Shown here: positions 24,301 through 35,717 of the stretch, in pieces
How the letters are laid out: each line of letters begins with the position of its first letter
Position numbering within the stretch: the first letter of the stretch is position 1
From: Chrysomallon squamiferum
Lineage: Eukaryota; Mollusca; Gastropoda; Neomphalida; Peltospiridae
Length of the DNA: 64,000 nucleotides
Assembly (NCBI GenBank): GCA_012295275.1
Contig: CM022673.1
Coordinates: 1,164,105 to 1,228,104 of the forward strand
Reading direction: 5' to 3'
The notes under the pieces: model-generated
The model's input: only the letters and a program-made list of their open reading frames with translations
What the model was told of the DNA's origin: nothing
Database searches by the model: none
Made by a program: the position numbers and the translations under genes

Positions 24301-26162
24301 TGGAACTCTTCAAACAAGAAAAAAGTGTACAAAAAAAACACAAAAAACATCAACATCCTGTACAGTTATTAACTCTTGCTCCAAAACAAACAGAAATCCT
24401 AAGGTGTTGTGCCGTGGAAAGTGGCCTGTTTTAATTGATAAAGTCCATCATGTGGTTTACGTAGTTGATTTGTGTCATTTTTTGTCTATACAAGACTTGC
24501 ATTTCATCTTGAATATTACATGCATTCAGGACAAAAGCTTTTGTTTAAAGAGTCTGCAAGAATTTTAAGATTTTAAATTGAAACAGTAATGTGGAAAAAA
24601 AAAAAAAAATTAATTTACTTGATAAAAATAAAATAAACATGTGGTGTGGAATCCCAGTCCCACAAAAAAACCTGAACCCCCCCCCCAAAACCAAACAAAG
24701 AAAAAACAAACCAAAAAAACCCTGAAACAAACAAACAGCCACAAACAACTAACCTACAAACTATTATTAACCCGAAAAAAAAGAAGAAAAAAAAGGAATC
24801 TAATAAGTAAAAATAAATGAAAAAATAAATGTCATTAAGATGATTAACACATTTCTACATTAATTGTATTACTTTTATTATTGCATGAATTTAATGTATT
24901 TACTTCTTTTTTTTTTAACTTTTTTTTTTTACAAATTCCAAAAGGCACAAAAGACTATCATTGATAAGAAAGGAGAAAACATCTAAAAATATCTAAAATA
25001 TAAGAATACTGAATTTGTGTTCTGTACAATCTAATTACCTGTAACAATATTTTATCTCATTTTATAGCTACCAGGTGGCACTGTCACTGCAACAGGAAGT
25101 TCAGCTGAGAGATGAAACGGCAGATAACTGGGGTCAGTGTGAACAGAATCAAAGTGACATGCAGCTGGCCGAGTTAGTACTTCACATTTTTAGTTTTATT
25201 TTAATTTTGTTTTATCTTTGTCTGGGATAAAGAGAAATTAAGAATTTTGGAAAAGAACACCTACATTGCAGTTGATAATTTTTTTAAAGAATTATTGACA
25301 AATTCATTTTATTTTATTAAATCTTTGCGTGGGTCACAAGTAACTATTCCCTCTTATCACCTTTTATGATAAACAACCCCACTGTTTCATTGGAATCTGC
25401 ATTTTACTTTGATTTTTCAAGAATTGTTAAATGTAATGACCTTTCCTCAGCAATACAAGCAAATATTTAGTTGTAGATATTTTAAACCAAAAATGTCTAA
25501 TTATCACAGATAAAGTATAATCTGTGAATCTTTATTTGCTGTCAGTCATGAACTGGCCAGGAGACTGCAAGAGGAAGAGGACAGGAGAGCTGCAGCAGCC
25601 AATGCTGCTCATCAGAGGTCATCTCAAGGTTATGCTTCATCTGCACAAGGTCAAGGCCATTCATCATCACATTCCTCGTCATCTCGACAGCGAGAAAGAC
25701 ACGAAAGACGAGAACAAGAGAAAGAAAAAGTAATTGATATTTATTTTCAATAGACTAGGCAAAAATAATCTATTTTAATGGATTATTTTCTGATAATTAA
25801 TACTTTTGGAAACATGTTTGGTACTAGTAGCCCTGATTTGTATGGCTTAGAATCAGCTTCTCTCTCAACATCTTTCACTATAATGATTCAATCTCATTTC
25901 AATAATTATTTTTGGTTTATGCAATTTTTCAGTCTCACTCTTTATTTGTACATTGTTAGCTTTGCTTGTGTAACAACTTCTTTTTTTAATTATTTTCATT
26001 AAATACTAAATCATTTAAAATTGTTGCTGCAAATCTTTTATAGCAGGTAATGTTTCCTGCTGCCTAGTAATTTATTTCTAATTATACGTGTATATTGGTG
26101 TTTGTGTACAAATTTAATAAACGACAAAACTGTTTTTGTATTTTCAGTGCATTATCTTGTGA
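7274..26162 (+). CDS. MINDY1/2: MINDY-1/2 family K48-specific deubiquitinase, nine coding exons
   Basis: Exons: 7274-7457, 8606-9135, 9866-9972, 10488-10678, 11551-11693, 23281-23477, 25068-25172, 25546-25729, 26148-26162. All joins keep frame and give 551 residues. The family trims K48-linked polyubiquitin from the distal end. The N-terminal ~150 residues are acidic and disordered. The catalytic domain carries the Cys in NENGPCPLLAIMN (about C195), the MINDY signature, and the His in FFRNNHFCTLY (about H377). Ubiquitin-binding helices follow: YQVALSLQQE (about 452) and HELARRLQEEE (about 487). A Ser/His/Arg-rich stretch leads to the last exon, which encodes only CIIL and a stop. That is a CAAX box whose final Leu favours geranylgeranylation, as in vertebrate relatives. 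The ATG is the first in the open frame. Intron 5 (11.6 kb) contains an antisense gene. A likely poly-A signal is at 27105-27110. MINDY1 versus MINDY2 cannot be decided. Confidence 0.95.
8431..8605 (+). repeat. Three 58-bp tandem repeats ending at the MINDY exon 2 acceptor
   Basis: Copies start at 8431, 8489 and 8547, each beginning TG(C/T)ATGTACATTTATAT. The third copy runs into the functional acceptor TTTAG (8604-8605). The second has a competing TTTCTAG (AG at 8540-8541) at the equivalent place. The repeats create spurious Tyr/Ile-rich open frames between 8321 and 8609. Confidence 0.85.
9246..9298 (+). repeat. TG microsatellite in MINDY intron 2
   Basis: About 25 uninterrupted TG units followed by a few TTTGTG variants. 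It lies about 110 bp after the donor of exon 2. Confidence 0.95.
10148..10304. mobile_element. 157-bp MITE-like element with hAT-type inverted ends
   Basis: The left end CAGGGGTTGCCAAACC matches the reverse complement of the right end, CAGGAATTGCCAAAGTGG, over CAGG-NN-TTGCCAAA. This resembles the CAGNGG-type termini of hAT elements. The 8-bp flanks TTTTGAAT and ATTTGTAT agree at six positions, consistent with a decayed 8-bp hAT target duplication. It has no coding capacity. It lies in MINDY intron 3 and is clearly less AT-rich than its surroundings. Confidence 0.6.
12651..13112. repeat. Tandem duplication of about 249 bp beside the nested gene's 3' end
   Basis: The blocks 12651-12899 and 12900-13112 share the order: TAGTTGAATA-type start, TAA microsatellite, a CACTTC(T/C)TATAAAAT stretch, TTATTGCTAGAATAAA, ATTGTA(C/T)ATATGATTCA, then AATACAAATAAAAAT-like sequence. 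They lie just downstream (minus sense) of the stop codon of the nested GPI-anchored protein gene and may form its 3' untranslated region. Confidence 0.75.
13157..20207 (-). CDS. Unrecognised secreted six-cysteine, Thr-rich, GPI-anchored-type protein, nested in MINDY intron 5
   Basis: Minus-strand exons: 20207-20156, 17641-17524, 14512-14355, 13410-13157. All phases agree and give 193 residues. An in-frame ATG at 20237 would add ten; the inner one (MAVWVYISVFLLGLTTQ) gives a cleaner signal peptide. The mature core has six cysteines spaced C-x11-C-x21-C-x8-C-x7-C-x22-C, with segments such as NVIEALYAC, ICQAFEQYVNC and DGRFNCDVS, suggesting three disulfides in a small helical domain. About 75 residues rich in Thr (many TTT runs, also Glu, Pro, Ser) form a mucin-like stalk. 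The end, SSASGGK followed by a hydrophobic tail ending LILLLL and a stop, is typical of a GPI-attachment signal. Splitting of the core over exons 2 and 3 with matching phase supports the model. Another AG 4 nt into exon 2 opens a different frame lacking this Cys pattern. Extracellular surface location is inferred; family and function are unknown. Confidence 0.75.
15174..15257 (+). repeat. CA/CAGA microsatellite
   Basis: Long CA run with CAGA and CATA interruptions. It lies in MINDY intron 5 and also within intron 2 of the nested gene. Confidence 0.95.
15720..16480. repeat. Degenerate tandem repeat built around TTAATTAA palindromes
   Basis: At least five diverged units of roughly 130-160 bp repeat the theme: ATATTTGA, (C/A)TTAATTAAC, TTCATGGTTAGTCA, ACATA, TTTATTT, TTAATTAACAAAGTT, GATAG. 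Starts are near 15732, 15857, 16021 and 16254, with TTAATTAA at 15743, 15800, 15969, 16034, 16083, 16216 and 16392. It is non-coding, inside intron 2 of the nested gene. Confidence 0.6.
18592..18637 (+). repeat. CA microsatellite
   Basis: About 22 CA units in MINDY intron 5, preceded by ATT/ATC trinucleotide tracts (18450-18580). Confidence 0.95.
18985..19245. repeat. Two-copy tandem duplication of about 140 bp
   Basis: 18985-19104 and about 19125-19245 share TTTT(G/A)CTTC(G/A)TAAAA, an AGCATT then TTTTG stretch, and ATTATTTTTGTATTTAAA followed by AT-rich sequence. The copies are well diverged. Intron of both MINDY and the nested gene. Confidence 0.6.
19438..19492 (+). repeat. AAAT (TAAA) tetranucleotide microsatellite
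   Basis: About 13 AAAT units in intronic DNA. Confidence 0.95.
20208..23280. other. Intronic DNA upstream of the nested gene
   Basis: This part of MINDY intron 5 should contain the minus-strand promoter of the nested gene, but no distinctive promoter motif was recognised. It holds poly-T (20961-20984), a TAA array (about 21271-21308), an approximately 85-bp tandem repeat (22314-22632) and A-rich tracts. Open frames seen here look accidental. Confidence 0.4.
22314..22632. repeat. About 85-bp tandem repeat, four copies
   Basis: Each copy has the order: TTAGAAAT, ACTGTTGTTAAACATTA(A/G)AT, ACAT(A/G), TTTGTT, AAAGTAATTTGTGAA and ATATGTG(T/A)(C/A)AACAGAC, with small indels. Non-coding, in MINDY intron 5 close to exon 6. 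Confidence 0.75.
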
Positions 26163-28011
26163 CGGGAATGGCAGGATCCACAGTGCTTTCAATTACTATC
26201 CTTGGACCGAACAACTTTATACCTGACGCAATCTATCCTTGAAAAAGCGCCACTCTGTGTTACCTCACAAACCATCAATTTGAGGCCTTTGGTTTGAAAT
26301 CATGATACCACAGATGGTGATAAAGCTGCTTCACATACTTGGGTAATGGGCATGATGGACAAATATTTTAACCTTTTTAATTTATACTTTTTTCAAATTC
26401 TTCTTTTCACGCATGAACAGTCAGAATCTGTGGTCATCATTTTTTTTTTTTAATTATTATTATTAGCAAACAATTGTGAATGTATTTAAATTTGTCTCTT
26501 TCTGACATATTAACAGAACCTTTGTTGAAATGAAATGGGTATAAAAACTGAATCATGATTGTGGTTTTGATTGGTTCTTTTCATACACTGTTTTGTATGA
26601 CTAATTTTTATGTGAATCGTAAAAGGCAATCTTTGTATGCAGAATGAATAATCATGTTTTAAAATATTCTACATCAAAGATTACTGTGCTAGAGATGTCT
26701 CTAAAAACAATAGTCTGTCTCTCCCTCAAGCTCCCATGCTGTTAAATTTAGTGATTAAAGGCAAGGGATGTGTAACATGCACCTTCCCATAGAAGAAATT
26801 CATTGTGGGCACAGAATATAGTATAATTTGTGAGTCATTAAAAGAAAATGTATTTTGTGATGGAAATTATACACTATGTTAGAATTTCAAGCTGAATCTA
26901 GAATTGGTCGTAAGCCACAGTTCTCAACAACCACTTCAAAGATTTCATTTATAATGTTCTGTGAAGTTTAGGTTTTTACATTTTGCAAAGTCTGGGAAAG
27001 ATAAAAGGAATTTCTGACAGGAAACAGAGAAAAAAACAAACTCTGTAATTATATATAAATAATATTATAAATTTATTATTTTTAATTTTACATAATTCAT
27101 TCAAAATAAACAGATGTTCAAAAAATCTATGTATAAAATGGTTGATTTTCTTTTCTTTCTTTTTCACAATTTCTGTTAAAAAATAACAGATTATTAAAAA
27201 CATTACAACAGTATAATGTACACTAGGTTTTTTGTTGTTTTTTCTTGGCTTTATTTTTTATGATTGCAATTTCTAGTTCTAAATCATGTAAACTAATTTT
27301 TAAAACAACTATTCTTTTTAATGGTCTGTATATGCAAGTGAACATTTCTATTAAAATTATTTATCAGTTTTTACTAAGTGCATCAATGGATTTAAAGAGA
27401 ATTGTAATGAAATTGTTTTCTTAAATGATTCCCTTTGTTTGTATTGTTAAAATTAAAATTAATAATTCATCATAAGAATAAAATAAGATTAATTTAATAT
27501 ACACATACGCACAAGAAAAAGAAAATATACATCAATAACATCTATATAAATTTTCTACATTATAAAAATTCTGGAATAATGAAAAAAATATTTACATTTC
27601 TATATACAAATAAATTATGTTTTTGTAATAAAATATATTATTTTATGATACAGTAATATATATGAAGTCAAACCTCTACACTATTAAGTAAAATATGGAC
27701 GGAATGATTAAAATTATGAAAATAGAAAAACATTTTTATAAATTCAACAAAAATTACATGCTTTCACAGAAATACATACAAACCAAAACACAACTATTAT
27801 CAGTAAATAATAAAAACCTTTAGGTTTGCAGGATTTTTAAAATCATAAAAATAATGCATCTTTATCAGTAGAAGAAAATAGCATTTTTAATTCACAAAAA
27901 CAAAAAGCCAACTATATCATTTTATATGAACTAATTAATTATAAATGAAACGAAGATTATTAGTATAGAAATGCAGTTTGTATTAAAAATATCAAGGCTA
28001 TGTGAAAGCTA
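26163..28011. other. Convergent 3' ends of MINDY and tectonic
   Basis: No coding exon was found. The MINDY 3' untranslated region probably runs to the AATAAA at 27105-27110. On the minus strand a TTTATT at 27250-27255 (AATAAA in transcript sense) could end tectonic transcripts, which would make the two 3' ends overlap or abut. These poly-A calls are weak because AATAAA is frequent by chance in such AT-rich DNA. Confidence 0.4.
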
Positions 28012-31000
28012 TTAATGTGCTGTCCATATTACACAACAAAGATAAGACACAACCACATCAAAAATCAAAATGAAGCGACTGAAGCTGAGATTAGGTGCTG
28101 TTCCACTGAGGAAGGGATAGAAGAAATCGTACGGCAGTTTGGCCAGGAAAAGTGGAGCTTCCCCTTGGTACCCAGTGGCTGGCACTGACACATCAACAAA
28201 GGAAACAGAACTGGTAATCTCCACTCTCACAAAATTATTCTCCGTACCAGGCTGACACTGGAAACCTATGCACTAATCAAACAAATGTAAAGAATAAACA
28301 AATATAACAGAAAAAAAAAACTTAGCGTTGATATTTTTTTCTTTTTTTCTTAATTTCTTAATTTATTATAGGGTCGTATTCATGATTAATAGCAATATGG
28401 ATGACATGAGAAAATCCTTGTTATTGGTCACTCTTTAATAAAAAAAATTTCAAAACAAGGGATACAGAACTTCAAAATCACTTCCTTTGATGAACCAGTT
28501 GTGTGATACAGGATGGAGCAGGAATATTCTAAGTAAAATAACATTCTTTGCAAATGTACAAAATAATAATTGATATAATTAAGTTAGAACCTAATCCATC
28601 CATTGAAATTTGTGATCATTGGAATGTTTATATCAAAAAATTATCTCACACTATTAATAGCTGCCCACTATATCATCATATATATATATATTAATCTACC
28701 TCAAATGTAATAAAACAGACAATTTAATTGTGTCAGAGACCTGTTTAATCTGGTTCAGATTATTTTCAAATTTAATTTTAGTAAGATACTCGATCAGCAG
28801 ATAATCCATATAAAAACAACTTCTTTTCAAAACCTGCTGTAAAACTGATATTATGATTAAAATACAACTGAATAACACAATTTGTTTAGTTTAAACTACA
28901 TTGAAACTAATTAAAATCTGGAAGGAAAAAAACAAAAAGAAGTGATATGAAACATTTGAACTACATTTTGTATCTTTACTTACTTTGAAAAAGACATTTT
29001 TTAAAGAAAAAAGAACAACAAAAAAAAGAAGATATAAAACATCTGAACTTCTGTTTATAATTTTACTTACTTCGAAAAAAACATCTTGTTTATTATCGTA
29101 AATAAAAGACACACCAAGTATTTTGGCCTGAGGGTTTGCCAGAGATCCCACATTGGCATACAGTATCTGTATGTGCATGCCCAGAGACAAACTGCAAGTA
29201 TATTCACCTGCCTGGAAAAAACAAAACAAAAGAAAGTATAAAAGATATGAAAATTGTTTTTGGGATAATATTAACATCATTTTGTTAGTATGTATTATTT
29301 TTAGCAAGTTACAGTTGTTCACATAAAAGCTCATTAAAAAAAAAAAAAAAAAAAAAAAACACCCCAGTATTTAATATTCAGTTTGTCTTACAATTAAAAT
29401 GAACAGATGGTAACTGCAGTTGTCAACTGACAAAGAGGTAAAAAAGAGAAAAAGAAATTAACATCAACTCATTACAAAATATGTATATCCAACATCAGAT
29501 TTTTGTTTTGTTTTTTTAATGAATTTTTATTTTAAACACCTAATCCTGTATTGTTTTATTTTGCAAATGGTTTTATGTCCACTTTGGAAGTTTCAAGTTT
29601 TTAGGTGCTTCTCTGCATCTATAATTACTTGGTATTGTGCATTTTGGACTGAAATATATTTTATTATATTCAGCAAAATATTTATTCTGCTTATTTAATT
29701 TTAATTGTAATAATTAACAAAAAGAAAAATTTTAATTCTCACAACAATGGATTTTGGTACATTCTGGAATATAATTGGAACCCAGTCACCAACTTTCATA
29801 ACATCAGCATTTCCAAATATTGCCACAAAACGCTGATCATCTTTTTTGTAAGCTCCCTCCAAAGCATTAACAATAACTTCTTGCAGCAAACTGCAAAACT
29901 GAGACATATTTGTTTGTTGAAATCTGAAAAAAAAAAAAAATTCCTTTTGTTTTAAACTCAACTGATTCATAAACCACTAATTGTACAATCTTCACTGTAT
30001 TGGTTTGATTTAACTACTGCTACCAACTTCAGTTACTCTTCTTTTTAGTTAAGAGCAAGGGATATTTTATATATGACAGTGTCTACCACATTAAGTGAAC
30101 ATAATGAACACAGGTGGTGTAGTTCAATAATAAACATTCAGGGCAACATTATGCTTTAAAAAGATTTAGATAATTAACACATTCAGTAAAGCATTTTGAT
30201 CAAATAAACACACTCATTGGTAACATGCTGATCTAAAATAAATAAGAAACATTCTGATCTAAAATAGAAAAACAATTAAAATACTCAATGAAGCATTCTG
30301 ATTCAAAATATATAAACAAACATACTGAAAGAAACCTGATTTAAAACAGAAAAATGATAAACATAGTGAAACATCCTGATATAAAATAGAAAAACAATAA
30401 GCATACTCAATGAAACATTCTGATCTAAAACAGAAAAACAACAAACATACTCAATGAAACATTCTGATCTAAAGGAGAAAAACAACAAACATACTCAATG
30501 AAACATCCTGATCTGATATCCTCTCCAAATCTAACTGAAATTCTTCCCTTGTTTGCGTCTGTGATACAGTTACCTTGTGCAGACGCTCTCACCACTGTAA
30601 ACCACTGGTCCCGATTTTCATTTAACTCAATTTTACTTCTAGTGTTAAAGAATATAATGTAGAAAAAAACAGTTATATTTGTTACTTAACACTGCTCTTT
30701 AAATGAATGACACTAAAATGAACCAACAAGACAATAATTTAAAAAAGGAATAATGATTAAAAAACCAAATGTTTAAGCGTTTAGTTGTTAAAAAGCATGA
30801 TGGAATTTATTAGTTATTTGGTTTGTGTATTTTTTGGTAGTGGTTTTAGCAAGTGTTACAGAAAAGAATTCACTGAACTGAATACTGCAATTTACAGATG
30901 TTAGATTCTTTGTTTGTTCATATATTAAACAGAAAATACAACATATTAATTAATTTGATTAACTTTTCTACTAAGTCTAACATAATGTTGCTTCTTAAAA

Positions 31001-31719
31001 TGAAAATGCATTCCTTAGTGATTACATTTTGTTATGTGATTTTCTTATCTGCAAAAGTTGTTCACTTATATGCTGTATTTTATTTTACGCATAGGTTTTC
31101 AACCTGAGGGTATGTTTTAGCTTTTTTCAACTTGACATGGAAGGAGGAATAAATAAAAACATATAGATAGGTTTGGGACCCTTCGTAGTGAATATAGATT
31201 CCTTTTGTACTGTCTTTGGTTGATGAAAATATGTTAACCCTAGATATTATTCAATCAAAAAATGTATAGGGGTCATCTGTCATACTGAGTTGCTTGTAAG
31301 GGGTTGTGGAATGAAAAAGGTTGAAAACCAATGTACTAAAGGATACACAGAGTTGACTGCTGGATCAGTTGAAGGTGAAGTTCTCAATATTCCGGCCATG
31401 ACTGGCTCACCTACGACATAGCCCGGGTTGCCACTTCTTTTAAATGGTAAATTACCTCCTGTCTGCTGAAACTGTTAAAAAAATAATAATAATAAAGTAA
31501 AAAAAGATAATAAAAAAAAAAATAAAAAATAAAAAAATAAAAAAATAATAAATAATAGTAATAATAGTAATAATAATAATAAAAAGAATACCTTTTTTTT
31601 TAAACTTAAAAATAAAAATAAAAGTTTAGCAGTAACGAGAAATGCAATTTGGGAACACAAATTTCTGCGCTTTATTTAACAATCAAATCATAAAGTTAAT
31701 TTAATATGAAATTATCTTT

Positions 31720-31750
<31 letters not shown>

Positions 31751-32487
31751 TTGTTATTATTATTATTATTTTTTGTTTTTGAATTGCTGGATTTTTATTT
31801 TTTGTTACTTACTTGTTCAAACTCAGTAGTGAAAACTTGAGGAATCAGGTTTTCATTCATGTTTACATTATACAGTATGAATTGTGCCCATACATTAGTG
31901 ATACCATAGGTACCATTGTACTGTATTCTGTATCTCACCTGAAAAACAATGACATTATTTTAAAACTCAAGAAGTTCTTGTGAAAATAATGAGATGCTAA
32001 AAATGATGAAAATTATGTTTATTTTTTATTTATTAGTAACAAAACAAAACAAAAAAAGATTTCACTGAAGCTGACATATTTAGAAAGAAAATATAATTCA
32101 TCTAATCCCCAAAAGAAAATAATAGTAAATAACATTATAACACACTAACACATCTTATTTAACATACATTATTATAAAAAATAATAAATGCAAGAAGTAA
32201 ATTAATATATTTTCACTAATTAAAATTTTAAATAATACTACTTACTTTTTTAACCACATTATCACACCGATTTGCTGTAGTGTTCCTTCTGGGACTGCTG
32301 ATTGTACAGTTATAGAACAGGCCATTATCATCCTCACAAAGTGTCTGTTCCAGCCCCACCCCAATAGTGTACGAGTTGTTATACAGATCAGTCACATTGG
32401 GCAGGAATATGGAATTTGGACCTGTGCAATATGTAAGGCAAAAAGCATAATAAATATCCAATTTAATATTACTTAATTATTCATTAA

Positions 32488-32534
<47 letters not shown>

Positions 32535-35480
32535 TGAAACAGGTTATAAAAAAAAAAAAGAGAGAGAGAGAGAAAAAATTAGGTTGAGTCTAAAAATGTC
32601 CATTTTGTGGAATCAATCCAAAATATAACTGTTTAAATTTAATCACTTATTCACAGAAATCCTAAAAAATAATTTAAAAACCTCAAAGAGTATAATTTTT
32701 TCACAAACAAACAAACAAAAAATAAAATAAAAAAATTAAAAAAAAACATGAACAAATAAAAAATAAGATAAATATTATAATAATAATCATGTCTGTTTCT
32801 CTCAGTGCAGTATTTTAACAAGTGATTGAGTGTTTTGTGAAGCACTTTATTAATTATTAATATTCTTTGGAAGTGAACTTAAAACTACTTAAAATATAGA
32901 AAATAAAAATCTCTTAATTAAAATATATATATTTAAAACAGTGTGGAAATAATAAAATGATGATAATAAAATATTTTTAAGAAATAAACAAAATTTAAAA
33001 CACACAAAAAATGTTATTTTAATTTTATGTAATAAACAAAACCCAGATTGACTTCAGTAAGCATGTAAGTGAAAAATAGATTCATGTTTCATTCTTTGTT
33101 TCACAACAAAACAAACCTGAAGTGCCGTAAGCAGGTACCGTAAAGACAAAAGTATTGTTCACAGTCAGGTTATGTTCAGGAATGTATGTCCCAAACAGAG
33201 CTGGTGTCTGTAAGAAATAAAAAGATACAACATTCATCTTTTCTTTCTTCTAACAATTTCTCAGAAGAAAAAAAATAAATCAATAATCTACATCATTCTT
33301 CTTCTTGCTGATACGGATCAAGTGAGTGTGTATGAATGCACGAATGTTCAAGTCTGTCTCTGAAACAGTTATCAAAAGTAATGATATTAGTAGATTTGTT
33401 TGAATTTCAGAATCAGATTAAATGAAACAAAATGTTATTAGAAAAAGAATCATTCAGTGGACTGAACAGATATCCACAATTTACATTTCTTGTGTATAAT
33501 CTGACAGATCAGACAATTTTTGTTATTTTTTTATTATGCTTCAGAATTGAGACTACACATTGAACATCAAAATAAATCCATAATTTTATGCACAGACTTT
33601 ACAAAATTAAGAATAATAAATTATTTAATAGAGATAGCATACTGAATATCAAAACTTAATCCATTATGTTAGTTATAATAAACAAAAAAAAAGGAAAACA
33701 GAAAAAACTCACTGTAACAACTCTGAATTTCTGATAGTAGGAACTGGAGTCTAGCTGTTTGAGATTTTCACAGTCACTGGAAAGGCTCACTCGTCGAACA
33801 CACTCATTACTTGATTCAATAAGGTAAGCTGAAACAATTACAGAAAGCACAATTATTTCGAAATAATTATCAATTACTAAGTAATGATATTTTCATTGTC
33901 TAAATTTCACATCTAAATTATAAATTTATTGTCACTGTAGACTGGTTAAAATGTGCATTTTGTTTACAGCATTTAGGAATGTGTTGTATTACCAATTAAA
34001 TGCTCTTAAAAAATCACTACATAATCAAACAACAAACCTGCTGGATTTGCATCACTGCAAAGTGTTGAGGACAAGGCTTTTGGCTGACCTAATTTTCCTG
34101 TCGTCCGCGACTCATACACAACTAGAATTGCATCACCTGACTTCATAAATAAAAATTAAAAATTAAAAATAAAAATAAAAATAAAGAAATTCATGATAAA
34201 GAAAGAAAAAAATAAATAAAAAATATGATTAATAATGATAACAAGAACAATAATAAAATTAAATAAAAAAACCAAAACAAGATAAAAAAAACAACAAAGT
34301 TATGATTAAAGGTGAAAGAAAAAAAACAGAGTTGAAATAAAATCCTTATTGTAATTAAATACTTAAGCATTGCAGTTTATGAAATTATGTCTTAAAGAGT
34401 AACTGCAGGAGCTGTAATGTCACATTCTTGGGTCAACTTTTATTATTAACTAAAGATGGTTTCAAGAACAAATAGAACAAAATCTTTAACAAGTTTATTT
34501 TAATTATGTATGTGTGCATCTACAACACAGCTCAAACTAATTAAGGTGAAACAAAAATAAGAACATCACTGAAACTTACTTTATAGTAGCCTGAGGCTTC
34601 TTTTGGTGGTTCAGGTTTAGGTTGAAATGAAAAGCTTGGAAATTTGTTTAATTGTCTGTTAAAATCATTTTCTGTATTCACCAAATCTGGGTTCATGTAG
34701 AAATTTTTTTCTTTATCTAAAAAAAATAAAATAAATTATGATGAAATTTAAAAAAAAAGGATAATAATAAAAAATATAATAATTAATTAAAAAAAAATAT
34801 ATATATATATGTATGTATATTTTTTTTTAAGACAAAACTCACTTAAATTGTGTGAAATAACTGCATCAGCATTTTTACTTATAAAAGTTACTTTGATACA
34901 TAAATGTTTACTTACAGTTGTTAAAGTAAATACAAAACAAGTCATTTGATGTGACATTGTTCTGATACGGGATATTGTTAATCAGTATTATTTCACTCTT
35001 CATACACAACTTGTCATCAACACTGAAATAACAAAGTGAATAATTTACTTTAAAAAATATCAGAAATAACTATTATTTATAAACAATTATTTGACTGACA
35101 AATTTGGTAATTGTGAACCTTAACTTTTTTTTGTGGGAGTCCATCTAAATATATAAAAAAAAATTAAAATCAGTTACATGAAATAACGATGTAGGCTAAT
35201 ATTATGAAAAACATCATAAATGCATACGTAAAAGAAAATGGAAGGCAGAAGCTAAATGATTTTTTATCATCTGCTGAACAGTCATCATCACAGCAGCAGT
35301 TGACATCACAGGAGAATGTAGTCAAGTCGCAAGGACATGGTCCAATATCTGAAAAACATTAATAATGAATTTCAATATTTTATTTAACACTCAGATTATT
35401 TTTTAAATTTACATTTAAATTTTTGTTTCATTATTATTTCTTTTTATGCAGTATTTATTGGTGAATCATTATTTAAGAAG

Positions 35481-35553
<73 letters not shown>

Positions 35554-35677
35554 GTGTGTGTGTGTGTGTGGTAATAATAATAATTATATATATACTGTTT
35601 TTTCTTTAATTAATTAATAAAATTAATTATAAATTTTGCCATATAAATGATATATAATAATATATAATTAATTATTA

Positions 35678-35717
<40 letters not shown>

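Noticed and set aside
24120-24434. A 104-codon open frame in MINDY intron 6, in less AT-rich DNA
   Set aside because: No homology recognised, no matching splice sites, and the true MINDY exons 6 and 7 join in phase without it. It may be a transposon relic, but no ends were found.
30259-30488. Two overlapping minus-strand open frames rich in Phe, Cys and Ser
   Set aside because: They are readings of the 44-bp tandem repeat in tectonic intron 11 and have no independent start or splice context.
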